This document shows positions 1-6,400 of a stretch of DNA of 33,003 bases, in pieces. The DNA is from Myxococcales bacterium. Lineage in GTDB: Bacteria; Myxococcota_A; Polyangia; Palsa-1104; SHYY01. Location of the stretch: positions 1 to 33,003 of the forward strand of contig SHYY01000054.1 of the NCBI GenBank assembly GCA_009692555.1. Direction: 5' to 3'. Each line of letters begins with the position of its first letter. Position 1 is the stretch's first letter. The notes under the pieces are model-generated. The model ran no database searches. It saw nothing but the letters and a program-made list of their open reading frames with translations, and was not told the DNA's origin. The translations under genes were made by a program, and so were the position numbers.

Positions 1-30
1 CCTTGGCCTTGGCCTTGGCCTTGGCCTTGG
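1..30. repeat. Hexanucleotide tandem repeat (CCTTGG)5, truncated by window edge
   Basis: Five perfect CCTTGG units run to the first base of the window, so the array may be longer. On the minus strand it is read in frame as alternating Gly-Gln at the C-terminus of the hexapeptide acyltransferase. Changes by whole units would keep the frame and only alter tail length. Confidence 0.95.
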
Positions 31-773
31 CCCGGCCCCGGGGAGCTGGCGCCAGCCTCGGGCGCCTCCTTCGGAACGGGCACCATCCGCTTCACCACCC
101 GGGCCGGATTGCCCATGACGATCGAGTCGGGCGGGATGTCACTGCGCACCACCGAGCGCGCACCGATCACCGAGCGCGCGCCGATCCGCACGCCCTTCAG
201 GATCATGCACTCGCGGCTGATCTGAACGCCCTCCTCGATGATCACCTCGGCGACGTCGGCCTCGCCAGGCGGCACCTCCCAGATCGGCCGCTTCGGGTTG
301 TAGTGGTTGTGCCCCTCGGTGTCGGCGATGTAGGTCTGCGAGCCGATCGAGGCGAAGTCGCCGATCTCGATCCGCCGCGCCACGTTGAAGCTGGTCCCGT
401 GGCCGATGAACACGCCGCTCCCGATGCGCAGGACCGCCTCCCCGGTGGCGGTGCCGCGGATCGCGATCTCCCCCGAGATGCGGATATCGCTGCCGATCTC
501 GATCCGGCAGCGCCCTGCGAGGTAGGGCAGCCGATCGACGGCGATCCGGTCCCCGTGCACCGCGCAGCGCGAGAGGAACATCGGTGTGGCGACGAGGGAG
601 CGGCGCCCCCACTCGTAGAACTCGCGGCGCAGGAACTCCGCGTCGACCGCCGCCGCGTAGAGGGAGCGCACACCGGGGCCGGGGTGCACCGCCTGGAAGA
701 TCAGGCGCTTGGCGATCGGCTTGGCGAGGCGGTAGAGCAGGTTGCGGAGCGGGCTCGTGCCTTGTGGGTCCAT
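1..773 (-). CDS. Left-handed beta-helix (hexapeptide) acyltransferase, 3' end cut by window
   Basis: This probably O-acetylates or acylates a sugar during polysaccharide synthesis. From the ATG at 773-771 the frame is open to the window edge (257 residues, no stop). After an alpha-helical N-terminus, residues from about 75 on show repeated I/V-G-X-X-X-X hexapeptide turns (for example RIEIGSDIRISGEIAI and VRIGARSVIGARSVV) typical of LbH transferases. A His-rich loop (DTEGHNHYNP) matches the position of the catalytic His in the maa/nodL-like group, and the C-terminal VMGNPARVVKRM is typical of sugar O-acetyltransferases. The visible end is a Gly-Gln dipeptide repeat encoded by a CCTTGG hexamer array. 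It is divergent from the GNAT gene starting at 955. The donor (acetyl-CoA or another acyl group) and the acceptor cannot be read from sequence. Confidence 0.85.
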   Translation of the reverse strand, partial: MDPQGTSPLRNLLYRLAKPIAKRLIFQAVHPGPGVRSLYAAAVDAEFLRREFYEWGRRSLVATPMFLSRCAVHGDRIAVDRLPYLAGRCRIEIGSDIRISGEIAIRGTATGEAVLRIGSGVFIGHGTSFNVARRIEIGDFASIGSQTYIADTEGHNHYNPKRPIWEVPPGEADVAEVIIEEGVQISRECMILKGVRIGARSVIGARSVVRSDIPPDSIVMGNPARVVKRMVPVPKEAPEAGASSPGPGQGQGQGQGQ

Positions 774-894
774 GGGCCTCAGGATCGCGTCGGCGGCGTC
801 AGAGGGGGCCCCGCCGGAGGACGGGGTGAGTTGCAAATGGCAGGAGAATACCCCGAGAGGGCGGCTCTGGAACCCTCCTTGTGCGCTGTCGAGC

Positions 895-924
895 TTGAGA
901 TCGAAACTTCCTTCCGCATAGACT
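895..924 (+). promoter_or_regulatory. Putative sigma70-type promoter for the 955-3451 operon
   Basis: TTGAGA (895-900, 5 of 6 to TTGACA) and TAGACT (919-924, 4 of 6 to TATAAT) are separated by 18 bp and lie about 30 bp before the TTG start at 955. This is in the 181-bp divergent spacer, in an otherwise GC-rich stretch. Assigned by consensus match only. Confidence 0.4.
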
Positions 925-954
925 CGTGGCACATGCCGCGCGCGAGCATCGATC

Positions 955-1578
955 TTGAGTGACCCCCCCCCGCGGCTGCGATCGGTCACCACCCTCCTCG
1001 GCAAGGTCCGCAAGCGCGTCGCCGCGCAGGGGCTCCGGCGCGCGGCGTCGTACTGGGCCTTCACCGCGGCCCTGGAGCGCACCGGCCTGGAGGTGATCCG
1101 CGTGTTCGCGTGGGGCCCCGCAGCCGGCTCCGGGACGATCGCCGCTGTCGACCGGATGGCCGCCCTCTCGGCGGCCGATGTCGCGACGCTCGGCGAGTAC
1201 GGCGGTGACACGCTGCTCCGCCTCTTCACCGAGGCCTTCGTGCGCGGCGACCGTTGCGCGATCGGCCGCGTCGACGGAAAGCTCGCCTGCGTCTGCTGGA
1301 TCGTGCGGATCGAGGGTCACCAGGCGGCGGGCGCCCCGGCCGTGCTGGTGGAGCGCTGCTTCACGCTCCCGGCCTTTCGCGGGCGGAGCCTCTACCCCGA
1401 CACCCTGCGGGGCGCATGCGACGCCCTCCGCCGGGAGCACGGCGCGGCGCTCCCGATCCTGATCGAGAGCTCGATCTGGAACGACTCCTCGATCCGTGGG
1501 ATCGAGAAGGCCGGCTTTCACCCCGTCGGGACGCTCTACAAGCTGCGCTCCTGGGAGCACTTCCGGCCCGCCCGATGA
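955..1578 (+). CDS. GNAT-like acetyltransferase-fold protein, polysaccharide locus
   Basis: A 207-residue protein starting at TTG 955; no ATG or GTG lies nearby in frame, so the start is moderately sure. The middle and C-terminal parts resemble GNAT proteins: CAIGRVDGKLACVCWI is a beta-strand pair, VERCFTLPAFRGRSLYP looks like the acetyl-CoA-binding segment (P-x-x-R-G-R/K-G variant), and SIWNDSSIRGIEKAGFHPVG is the usual 'N-x-x-S-x-x-x-x-E-K-x-G-F' end. No signal peptide or membrane segment is visible. Its TGA overlaps the ATG of the next gene (ATGA), so it is translationally coupled to the FemAB-like GNAT and the deacetylase. A role in acylating or aminoacylating a polysaccharide precursor is inferred from context. 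Confidence 0.65.
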   Translation: MSDPPPRLRSVTTLLGKVRKRVAAQGLRRAASYWAFTAALERTGLEVIRVFAWGPAAGSGTIAAVDRMAALSAADVATLGEYGGDTLLRLFTEAFVRGDRCAIGRVDGKLACVCWIVRIEGHQAAGAPAVLVERCFTLPAFRGRSLYPDTLRGACDALRREHGAALPILIESSIWNDSSIRGIEKAGFHPVGTLYKLRSWEHFRPAR

Positions 1579-2804
1579 GCGGGGCGAGCGGGTACGAGGT
1601 CACCCTACAGCGCTCCGCCGTCGATGTGGCGCGACTGGTGCCGGAGTGGGAGGCGTTCCTTGCCACTGACGCTGCGGAGCACTGCTTCTTCCAGTATCCG
1701 GTGCTGGTGCAGCAGGCGCTCGGCGATCCGCGCCAGCCCTGCGAACCCTGCATCGTCGTCGCCCGCCGGGGCGGCAGGATCCGCGCGCTGGCCCCCTTCC
1801 GCCTCGAGGCGACGCGCTTCCATCTCCGCTTCAGCGTCCTCCGTGTGGGGTCGCTGCCGATGCGCGCGCTCAAGCTCGCCGGCGACCGGCTGATCGTCGC
1901 CCGCGGCGAGGACGTGGGCGCCTGCCACGCGGCCATCTTCGCGGCGATCGCCGCCTCGAAGATCGGCTTCGATCTCGTCGCGCTGGAGAGCGTCACCGTC
2001 CCCGGCGACCTGTGGGACTTCTTCGCCACCCCGGCCGGCCCGTTCCGGCTGATCCCGGCGGCGGCGCGGATGCAGAAGGTGCGGCAGCTCCGACTCGACG
2101 GAACGTTCGACGACTACCTCGCCGCGATGAACGCCAAGACCCGGATGAAGTTTCGCCGCCGCACCCGCAAGTTCCGCAAGGACTTCGATGAGCAGGTCGA
2201 GCTGCGGTCGGTGACACGCGCGGAGGACGTTCGCCCGTTCCTCGACGCGGTGGACGCGATCTTTCCCTCCACATGGCAGGCCCGCGTCTCCGGTACGCGC
2301 CCTCGCAACGGTGCCACCGACGTCGCCTCGCTCGAGGAGATCGCGCGCCGCGGCTGGCTGCGCTCGTACCTCCTGTTCTGCCGCGCCCGGCCGGTGGCCT
2401 TCGTCCTCGGCTACCAGTACCACGGGGTCTACCACCACGACGAGACCGGCTACGATCAAGCGCTCTCCGCGCACGGGCCGGGCACGGTGCTGAACCAGCT
2501 GCTCGTCGAGGAGCTGTTCGCCCGCGACCGCCCGCGGCTGCTGGACTTCGGCTTTGGCGACAACGAGTACAAGCGCATCCTCGGGAACGTGGAACACGAT
2601 GCGTGCGCCGCCTGGCTGGTCGCGGATCTCCGCTGGCGGGCGCTGATCGGGCTTCAACGCGGCATCAACGGCGTGTACGATCGCGTCCGCTCCGAGCTGG
2701 TGCGACGGGGCCTCGACGCGCGGGTGCGCGACCTCCTGAAGCGCCGGACCCGGGGCACCGCGAGCCCCTCGGAGACACCGGAAGCGGAAGAAGCAAAAGA
2801 ATGA
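1575..2804 (+). CDS. FemAB/CelD-like GNAT-fold protein
   Basis: A 409-residue cytoplasmic protein. The first half is a degenerate GNAT domain. The second half holds the BcsL/CelD-type acetyltransferase domain: the basic stretch KTRMKFRRRTRKFRKDF near residues 190-206, a central strand YLLFCRARPVAFVLGYQY, and the typical ending LLDFGFGDNEYKR near residues 322-334. FemAB relatives transfer amino acids or acyl groups, and related proteins occur in many exopolysaccharide loci, including exosortase-linked ones. The start overlaps the upstream stop, and its own TGA overlaps the ATG of the deacetylase. With an aminoacyl-carrier system in the same locus, an aminoacyl-transfer role is attractive but unproven; the acceptor is unknown. 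Confidence 0.75.
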   Translation: MSGASGYEVTLQRSAVDVARLVPEWEAFLATDAAEHCFFQYPVLVQQALGDPRQPCEPCIVVARRGGRIRALAPFRLEATRFHLRFSVLRVGSLPMRALKLAGDRLIVARGEDVGACHAAIFAAIAASKIGFDLVALESVTVPGDLWDFFATPAGPFRLIPAAARMQKVRQLRLDGTFDDYLAAMNAKTRMKFRRRTRKFRKDFDEQVELRSVTRAEDVRPFLDAVDAIFPSTWQARVSGTRPRNGATDVASLEEIARRGWLRSYLLFCRARPVAFVLGYQYHGVYHHDETGYDQALSAHGPGTVLNQLLVEELFARDRPRLLDFGFGDNEYKRILGNVEHDACAAWLVADLRWRALIGLQRGINGVYDRVRSELVRRGLDARVRDLLKRRTRGTASPSETPEAEEAKE

Positions 2805-3451
2805 TCCGATCCCGCGTTCGCGGTGCCGCCAAGCGCCTGCTCAACGGGCGACTGCTCCGTTTCCGGGGCCCGACCGAGGGGCGCCGGATCGCGCTCACCT
2901 TCGACGACGGTCCGTTCGCAGGCAAGACCGATGCGGTGCTTGCCGTGCTGCGCGAGCGCGTCTGCCCGGCGACCTTCTTCGTCCTCGGGGAGAACGCGGA
3001 GCGCGCGCCGCACCTCCTCCGCACGATGCGGGAGCAGGGCTGCGAGATCGGCAACCACTCCTGGTCGCACCCCGACTTCAACCGGCTCTCGCCCGCCGCG
3101 GTGGCCGACGAGATCCAGCGCACCGAGGAGGTGGTCCGGAAGGCGACCGGCAGCGGATCACTTCCCTTCCGGCCGCCGTGGGGCGCGCTCCCGCCGCATC
3201 TCCTGTGGCACCTCTTCCGCACCGGCCGCCTGCCGCCCGTGCTGTGGTCGGCCTGCCCGGGCAACGAGGACCGCATGTCGAGCCAGGAGATCGTCGCCGA
3301 CCTGCGCAAGAAGGCGCTCTCGCCCGGCGAGATCGTGCTGCTCCACGACGACAGCGCAGCCACCCTCGGGGCGCTCCCCGAGATCCTCGATCTGATCGCG
3401 GAGCGGAACCTCACCCCGGTGACGCTCAGCGGCCTCCTCCGCCCAGCCTGA
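2801..3451 (+). CDS. Polysaccharide deacetylase (NodB homology domain)
   Basis: A 216-residue protein covering a complete NodB-type carbohydrate esterase 4 domain. Motif 1 is TFDDGP (33-38, with catalytic base and metal Asp at 35 and 36). Motif 2 is NHSWSHPD (85-92, metal-binding His86 and His90). Motif 3 is FRPPWGA (123-129). A late LHDD (181-184) matches the final active-site motif. The family removes N- or O-acetyl groups from sugars such as GlcNAc. There is no obvious signal peptide, so it may act on lipid-linked or nucleotide-linked precursors in the cytoplasm, or be exported in an unseen way. It is the third gene of a coupled operon (ATGA overlap with the FemAB-like gene). Confidence 0.92.
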   Translation: MIRSRVRGAAKRLLNGRLLRFRGPTEGRRIALTFDDGPFAGKTDAVLAVLRERVCPATFFVLGENAERAPHLLRTMREQGCEIGNHSWSHPDFNRLSPAAVADEIQRTEEVVRKATGSGSLPFRPPWGALPPHLLWHLFRTGRLPPVLWSACPGNEDRMSSQEIVADLRKKALSPGEIVLLHDDSAATLGALPEILDLIAERNLTPVTLSGLLRPA

Positions 3452-3473
3452 GACGCCCTCGGTACAGAAGCAC

Positions 3474-3498
3474 GTGTATGGTGTATGGTAACCATATG
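3474..3498 (+). promoter_or_regulatory. Putative autoregulatory operator of the toxin-antitoxin pair
   Basis: A tandem 7-bp direct repeat GTGTATG (3474-3480, 3481-3487) runs into an inverted repeat TATGGT-A-ACCATA (3484-3496) that ends on the ATG start of the antitoxin. Ribbon-helix-helix antitoxins normally bind such short palindromes over their own promoter. The overlap with the start codon suggests repression at, or a leaderless transcript from, this site. Confidence 0.6.
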
Positions 3499-3738
3499 TC
3501 TGCCACCGCGCTCAAGACCACCGTCTACCTCGATCCGGCGGACTACGATCGTCTCAAGCGCATCGCCACCGACGGGGGCGCCACACCGGCGGCGCTGATC
3601 CGCGAGGCGGTGGCCGAGTACGTGCGACGGCACGGGCGCAAGCGGAAGCCGCGCAGCCTGGGCGCCGGTCATAGCGGGCGAGCCGACCTGAGCGAGCGCG
3701 CCGATGATCTCCTTCGCGGAATGGGCCGCACGCGATGA
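3496..3738 (+). CDS. Ribbon-helix-helix antitoxin (VapB-like)
   Basis: An 80-residue protein. The N-terminal LKTTVYLDPADYDRLKRIA is a classic MetJ/Arc/CopG ribbon-helix-helix strand and first helix; GATPAALIREAVAEYVRRH is the second helix. The basic, then acidic tail (residues 50-80) would be the toxin-binding region. It is expected to dimerise, bind the operator overlapping its start and neutralise the downstream PIN toxin. The start at ATG 3496 gives the expected strand position; an upstream in-frame ATG at 3478 would add six residues and is less likely because it lies inside the operator-like repeat. Neither start has a clear Shine-Dalgarno sequence. The stop overlaps the toxin start (ATGA). 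Confidence 0.85.
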   Translation: MSATALKTTVYLDPADYDRLKRIATDGGATPAALIREAVAEYVRRHGRKRKPRSLGAGHSGRADLSERADDLLRGMGRTR

Positions 3739-4154
3739 TCATCGCCGACACGGGCGCGATCATCGCGCTCGTCGATGCGGACGATCGTCACCACCAGGCG
3801 CTGCGGAAGCTCTACGAAGAGGATCCCGATCAATGGCTCCTGCCCTGGGCGGTGCTGCCCGAGATCGACTACCTCCTCGCCCAGCATGTCGGGCAGCGGG
3901 CTGCGGACGAGTTCCTGGCGGACCTTGCGACCAGGGCCTTCGCCGTCGAATGGGGAGAGCAGGCCGACCTGGTCCGCGCCACGGAGCTCTGCACAAGGTA
4001 CAAGTCGCTGCGCCTCGGTCTGGTCGATGGAGTGGTCATGGCAGTGGCGGAGCGGAAGCACGCCTCCGCGATCGCCACCGTCGACGCTCGTCACTTCGGC
4101 GCGGTCGTCCTGCGGGGCCGGCCGAAGATTCTGCCACGCGATCTCGGAGCGTGA
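3735..4154 (+). CDS. PIN-domain ribonuclease toxin (VapC-like)
   Basis: A 139-residue single PIN domain. The four acidic active-site positions are visible: Asp5 (IADTGAI), Glu43 (LPEIDYL), Asp98 (GLVDGVVMA) and Asp117 (ATVDARHFG). They would bind Mg/Mn for RNA cleavage; VapC toxins typically cut tRNA or the 23S rRNA sarcin-ricin loop. Partnered with the upstream ribbon-helix-helix antitoxin by a 4-nt overlap. The pair sits between two polysaccharide operons and may be a stabilising passenger. Target specificity cannot be inferred. Confidence 0.9.
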   Translation: MIIADTGAIIALVDADDRHHQALRKLYEEDPDQWLLPWAVLPEIDYLLAQHVGQRAADEFLADLATRAFAVEWGEQADLVRATELCTRYKSLRLGLVDGVVMAVAERKHASAIATVDARHFGAVVLRGRPKILPRDLGA

Positions 4155-4233
4155 CCACGCCGGGCTTGCAGATCGCGCCCGTCGGGATAGCGCGACGGAA
4201 CATGAAATCAACGTCGCCGTGCCGTGAAACGAC

Positions 4234-5688
4234 TCACCGCCCGAGCGCCCGCCGGCATAGCCCGATGAAGTCGCGCGAGGTCTCCCGGGCCACCACCAGC
4301 GCCGCGATCACGTAGACCACCGCCCCCGTCGCCAGCTCGATCCCGAGCGCCGGCCAGCCCGTCCCGAAGCCGAATGACTCGAGCTGGTGGCGCACCCCAA
4401 GGATCGCCGCCACCATCGGCACGCACGCCGCGAGCGGCGGTAGCAGCCCGAGCAGGAGCCGCCCCATCGGCACCCCCTCGCCCACCTGCGCCACCGCCAG
4501 CGAGGCCAGCGCGTTCGACCCGAAGGCGAGGCCGACCGCACCACAGGTCCAGAGCGGGCTCAGCCGCCCGAACGTGCCGACCGCGACCAGCATCGTGCAC
4601 AGCTTCAGCACTTCGAGGGCCATCACCGCGCGCGTGCGGCCGCAGGCCTGGAGGAACGATGAGACCGCCCATCCGAGCGGCCGCGTCACCGACAGCGCGC
4701 TCAGCACCAGCAGCATCGGCGCGACCGCCGCCCACCGGGGATCGAAGACCGCCGCCACCAGCGTCGGCGCGATCGCCGCCAGCCCGATCGCCAGCGGGAA
4801 GATCAGGAGGCCGAGGAGGCGCGTCGAGCGCATCAGCCCGGCCGGCCGCTGGGCGCTGTCGAGGTGCGCGAACGAGGGCAATAGCACGTCGCCGATCTGC
4901 TCCCCGATGAAGGAGGCCGGCGTGTCGGCGAGGTTGTAGGCGTAGTTGTAGGAGCCGAGCACCGACTCGCCGAAGAAGCGCGAGACCAGGAGGTTGTCCG
5001 CCTTGCGCGCCGCGAGGCCGGTGAAGCCCGCCAGCCATAGCGGCCAGCCGAAGCGGAACAGGGCGAAGGTGGTGCGGCGGTCGATCGCGCAGGGCGCGAG
5101 CCAGTCGCGGCGGTCGACCGCGGCGAGCACCAGCAGCGTGAAGAGGCTGTAGCGGGCGAGGTTGGCCACCACGATCGCCATCGGCCCGCAGTCCGCCCAG
5201 GCGAGCCCGACCGAGACCGCGGTGTAGGTCAGCTCCGACGCCGCCCGCGAGAGCGCGGCGACGCGGAACCGCATATCGCGATAGAGCACCCTCTCGGGCA
5301 TGAAGCCGATCCGCTCGATCAGGATCGCCAGCGCGAGGCCGGGGATGAAGTGCCCGAGATCGGGCACCCCGAACAGCGGCCCGAGCCAGTCGCGGGCGAC
5401 CAGGATCGCCGCCAGGCCCACCGCCCCGAAGGTGAGGTGGAACAGCGTGGCGTGGAAGGCGACGTCGCGGCCCGCCTTCGGATGGGCGATCACGTACTGT
5501 CCGAATCCGAACACGGAAACCTGGTTGGCGAGCAGCACGACCACCGTCGCTGCCGAGACCTTGCCGAACTGGGCCGGCGCCAGGAAGCGGGTCAGGATCA
5601 GCGAGCCGACCAGGCCGCAAAGGCGCGCCCCGAGGCCCATGCCGACGGTCCAGAAGGCACCGCGAACCGCTTTGACGGCGAGCGACAT
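4234..5688 (-). CDS. Wzx-like oligosaccharide/polysaccharide flippase (MOP superfamily)
   Basis: A 484-residue integral membrane protein with regularly spaced hydrophobic segments, consistent with 12-14 transmembrane helices. The N-terminus (AFWTVGMGLGARLCGLVGSL, then LTRFLAPAQFGKVSAATVVV) is the typical start of the polysaccharide-transport 'Polysacc_synt' family. It would move undecaprenyl-diphosphate-linked repeat units from the cytoplasmic to the periplasmic face of the inner membrane. It is the last gene of the ten-gene left-facing operon, 4 nt after the stop of the single-domain hydrolase. Placing a flippase with carrier-protein genes links the aminoacyl/acyl chemistry to a lipid-linked glycan. 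Confidence 0.88.
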   Translation of the reverse strand: MSLAVKAVRGAFWTVGMGLGARLCGLVGSLILTRFLAPAQFGKVSAATVVVLLANQVSVFGFGQYVIAHPKAGRDVAFHATLFHLTFGAVGLAAILVARDWLGPLFGVPDLGHFIPGLALAILIERIGFMPERVLYRDMRFRVAALSRAASELTYTAVSVGLAWADCGPMAIVVANLARYSLFTLLVLAAVDRRDWLAPCAIDRRTTFALFRFGWPLWLAGFTGLAARKADNLLVSRFFGESVLGSYNYAYNLADTPASFIGEQIGDVLLPSFAHLDSAQRPAGLMRSTRLLGLLIFPLAIGLAAIAPTLVAAVFDPRWAAVAPMLLVLSALSVTRPLGWAVSSFLQACGRTRAVMALEVLKLCTMLVAVGTFGRLSPLWTCGAVGLAFGSNALASLAVAQVGEGVPMGRLLLGLLPPLAACVPMVAAILGVRHQLESFGFGTGWPALGIELATGAVVYVIAALVVARETSRDFIGLCRRALGR

Positions 5689-5692
5689 CCGT

Positions 5693-6400
5693 TCAGCGGG
5701 AGGGCGCTGTGGGTTGGAGAGCGGCGAGCAGCTTGCGGAGGTGGCGCCACACCACGAGCGGGATCTGGTGGCCCTCTGCGAACTGCACCCAGGTGACTTC
5801 GCAGCCCGCGGCGGCGAGGCAGTCGCGGAGCGCGGTTCCGGCGCCGAAGGAGAGATCTTCGTCGGCCTCGCCGTGGCTGATCAGCACGGGCAGACCGCGC
5901 AGCGCTCCCCGATCGAGCAGCGGCCGCCAGGTGTCGAACGCCAGCCGCGACGACGAGAGCAGCGCCATGGCAGCGACGGCGCGCGGGGAGTGCAGCAGCG
6001 TGTCGCAGACCAGCATGCCGCCCTGGGAGAAGCCGCCCACCACCAGCGGACGACCGGGCACGAGCGCGGCCACGGCGTCGAGGTGTGCCGCCAGCAGGTT
6101 GCGTGCTGCGGGGAGATCGGGCGGGTGCTGGCCCGCGAAGTCGCGGGGGCCGCGCGCCAAGGCGGCCGCGCGCAGCTCCGGATCGATGTGCCACCAGGCG
6201 CGCCCGCGCGGCGCGGCGGCGAGCGGACCCTCGGGGAACGCGTAGAACGCGGGCAGGCCGAGCGATTGCGCAAACGGCGCAAGGTCGACGGGCTCCATCG
6301 CGAAGCCGTGCAGGAGCACCACGGCGAGCCTCGCCTCGTCGGGCGCGCCCACCGACAGCGTACGCAGTCCACCCAGATCGAGCCAGCGCTCGGCGATCAC
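5693..6400 (-). CDS. Alpha/beta hydrolase, phospholipase/carboxylesterase type
   Basis: A 235-residue hydrolase with a complete triad: nucleophile Ser125 in GFSQGG (123-128), Asp180 in ISHGEADED, and His211 in AEGHQIP. The oxyanion region is LLHGFAMEP (29-37). This layout and length match the carboxylesterase/acyl-protein-thioesterase family (Abhydrolase_2). In this operon a thioesterase acting on an acyl- or aminoacyl-carrier protein, or an esterase acting on acylated glycan, are both possible. The start ATG overlaps the stop of the upstream two-domain hydrolase (ATGA). Confidence 0.87.
   Translation of the reverse strand: MIAERWLDLGGLRTLSVGAPDEARLAVVLLHGFAMEPVDLAPFAQSLGLPAFYAFPEGPLAAAPRGRAWWHIDPELRAAALARGPRDFAGQHPPDLPAARNLLAAHLDAVAALVPGRPLVVGGFSQGGMLVCDTLLHSPRAVAAMALLSSSRLAFDTWRPLLDRGALRGLPVLISHGEADEDLSFGAGTALRDCLAAAGCEVTWVQFAEGHQIPLVVWRHLRKLLAALQPTAPSR

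Noticed and set aside
3-962. 319-codon plus-strand open frame opposite the hexapeptide acyltransferase
   Set aside because: The minus-strand frame shows hexapeptide repeats; the plus-strand translation is low-complexity and has no recognisable domain.
4179-4198. CCGTCG/CGACGG hairpin after the PIN toxin as terminator
   Set aside because: Short stem with 8-nt loop and no T-tract; such stems are frequent by chance at this GC content.
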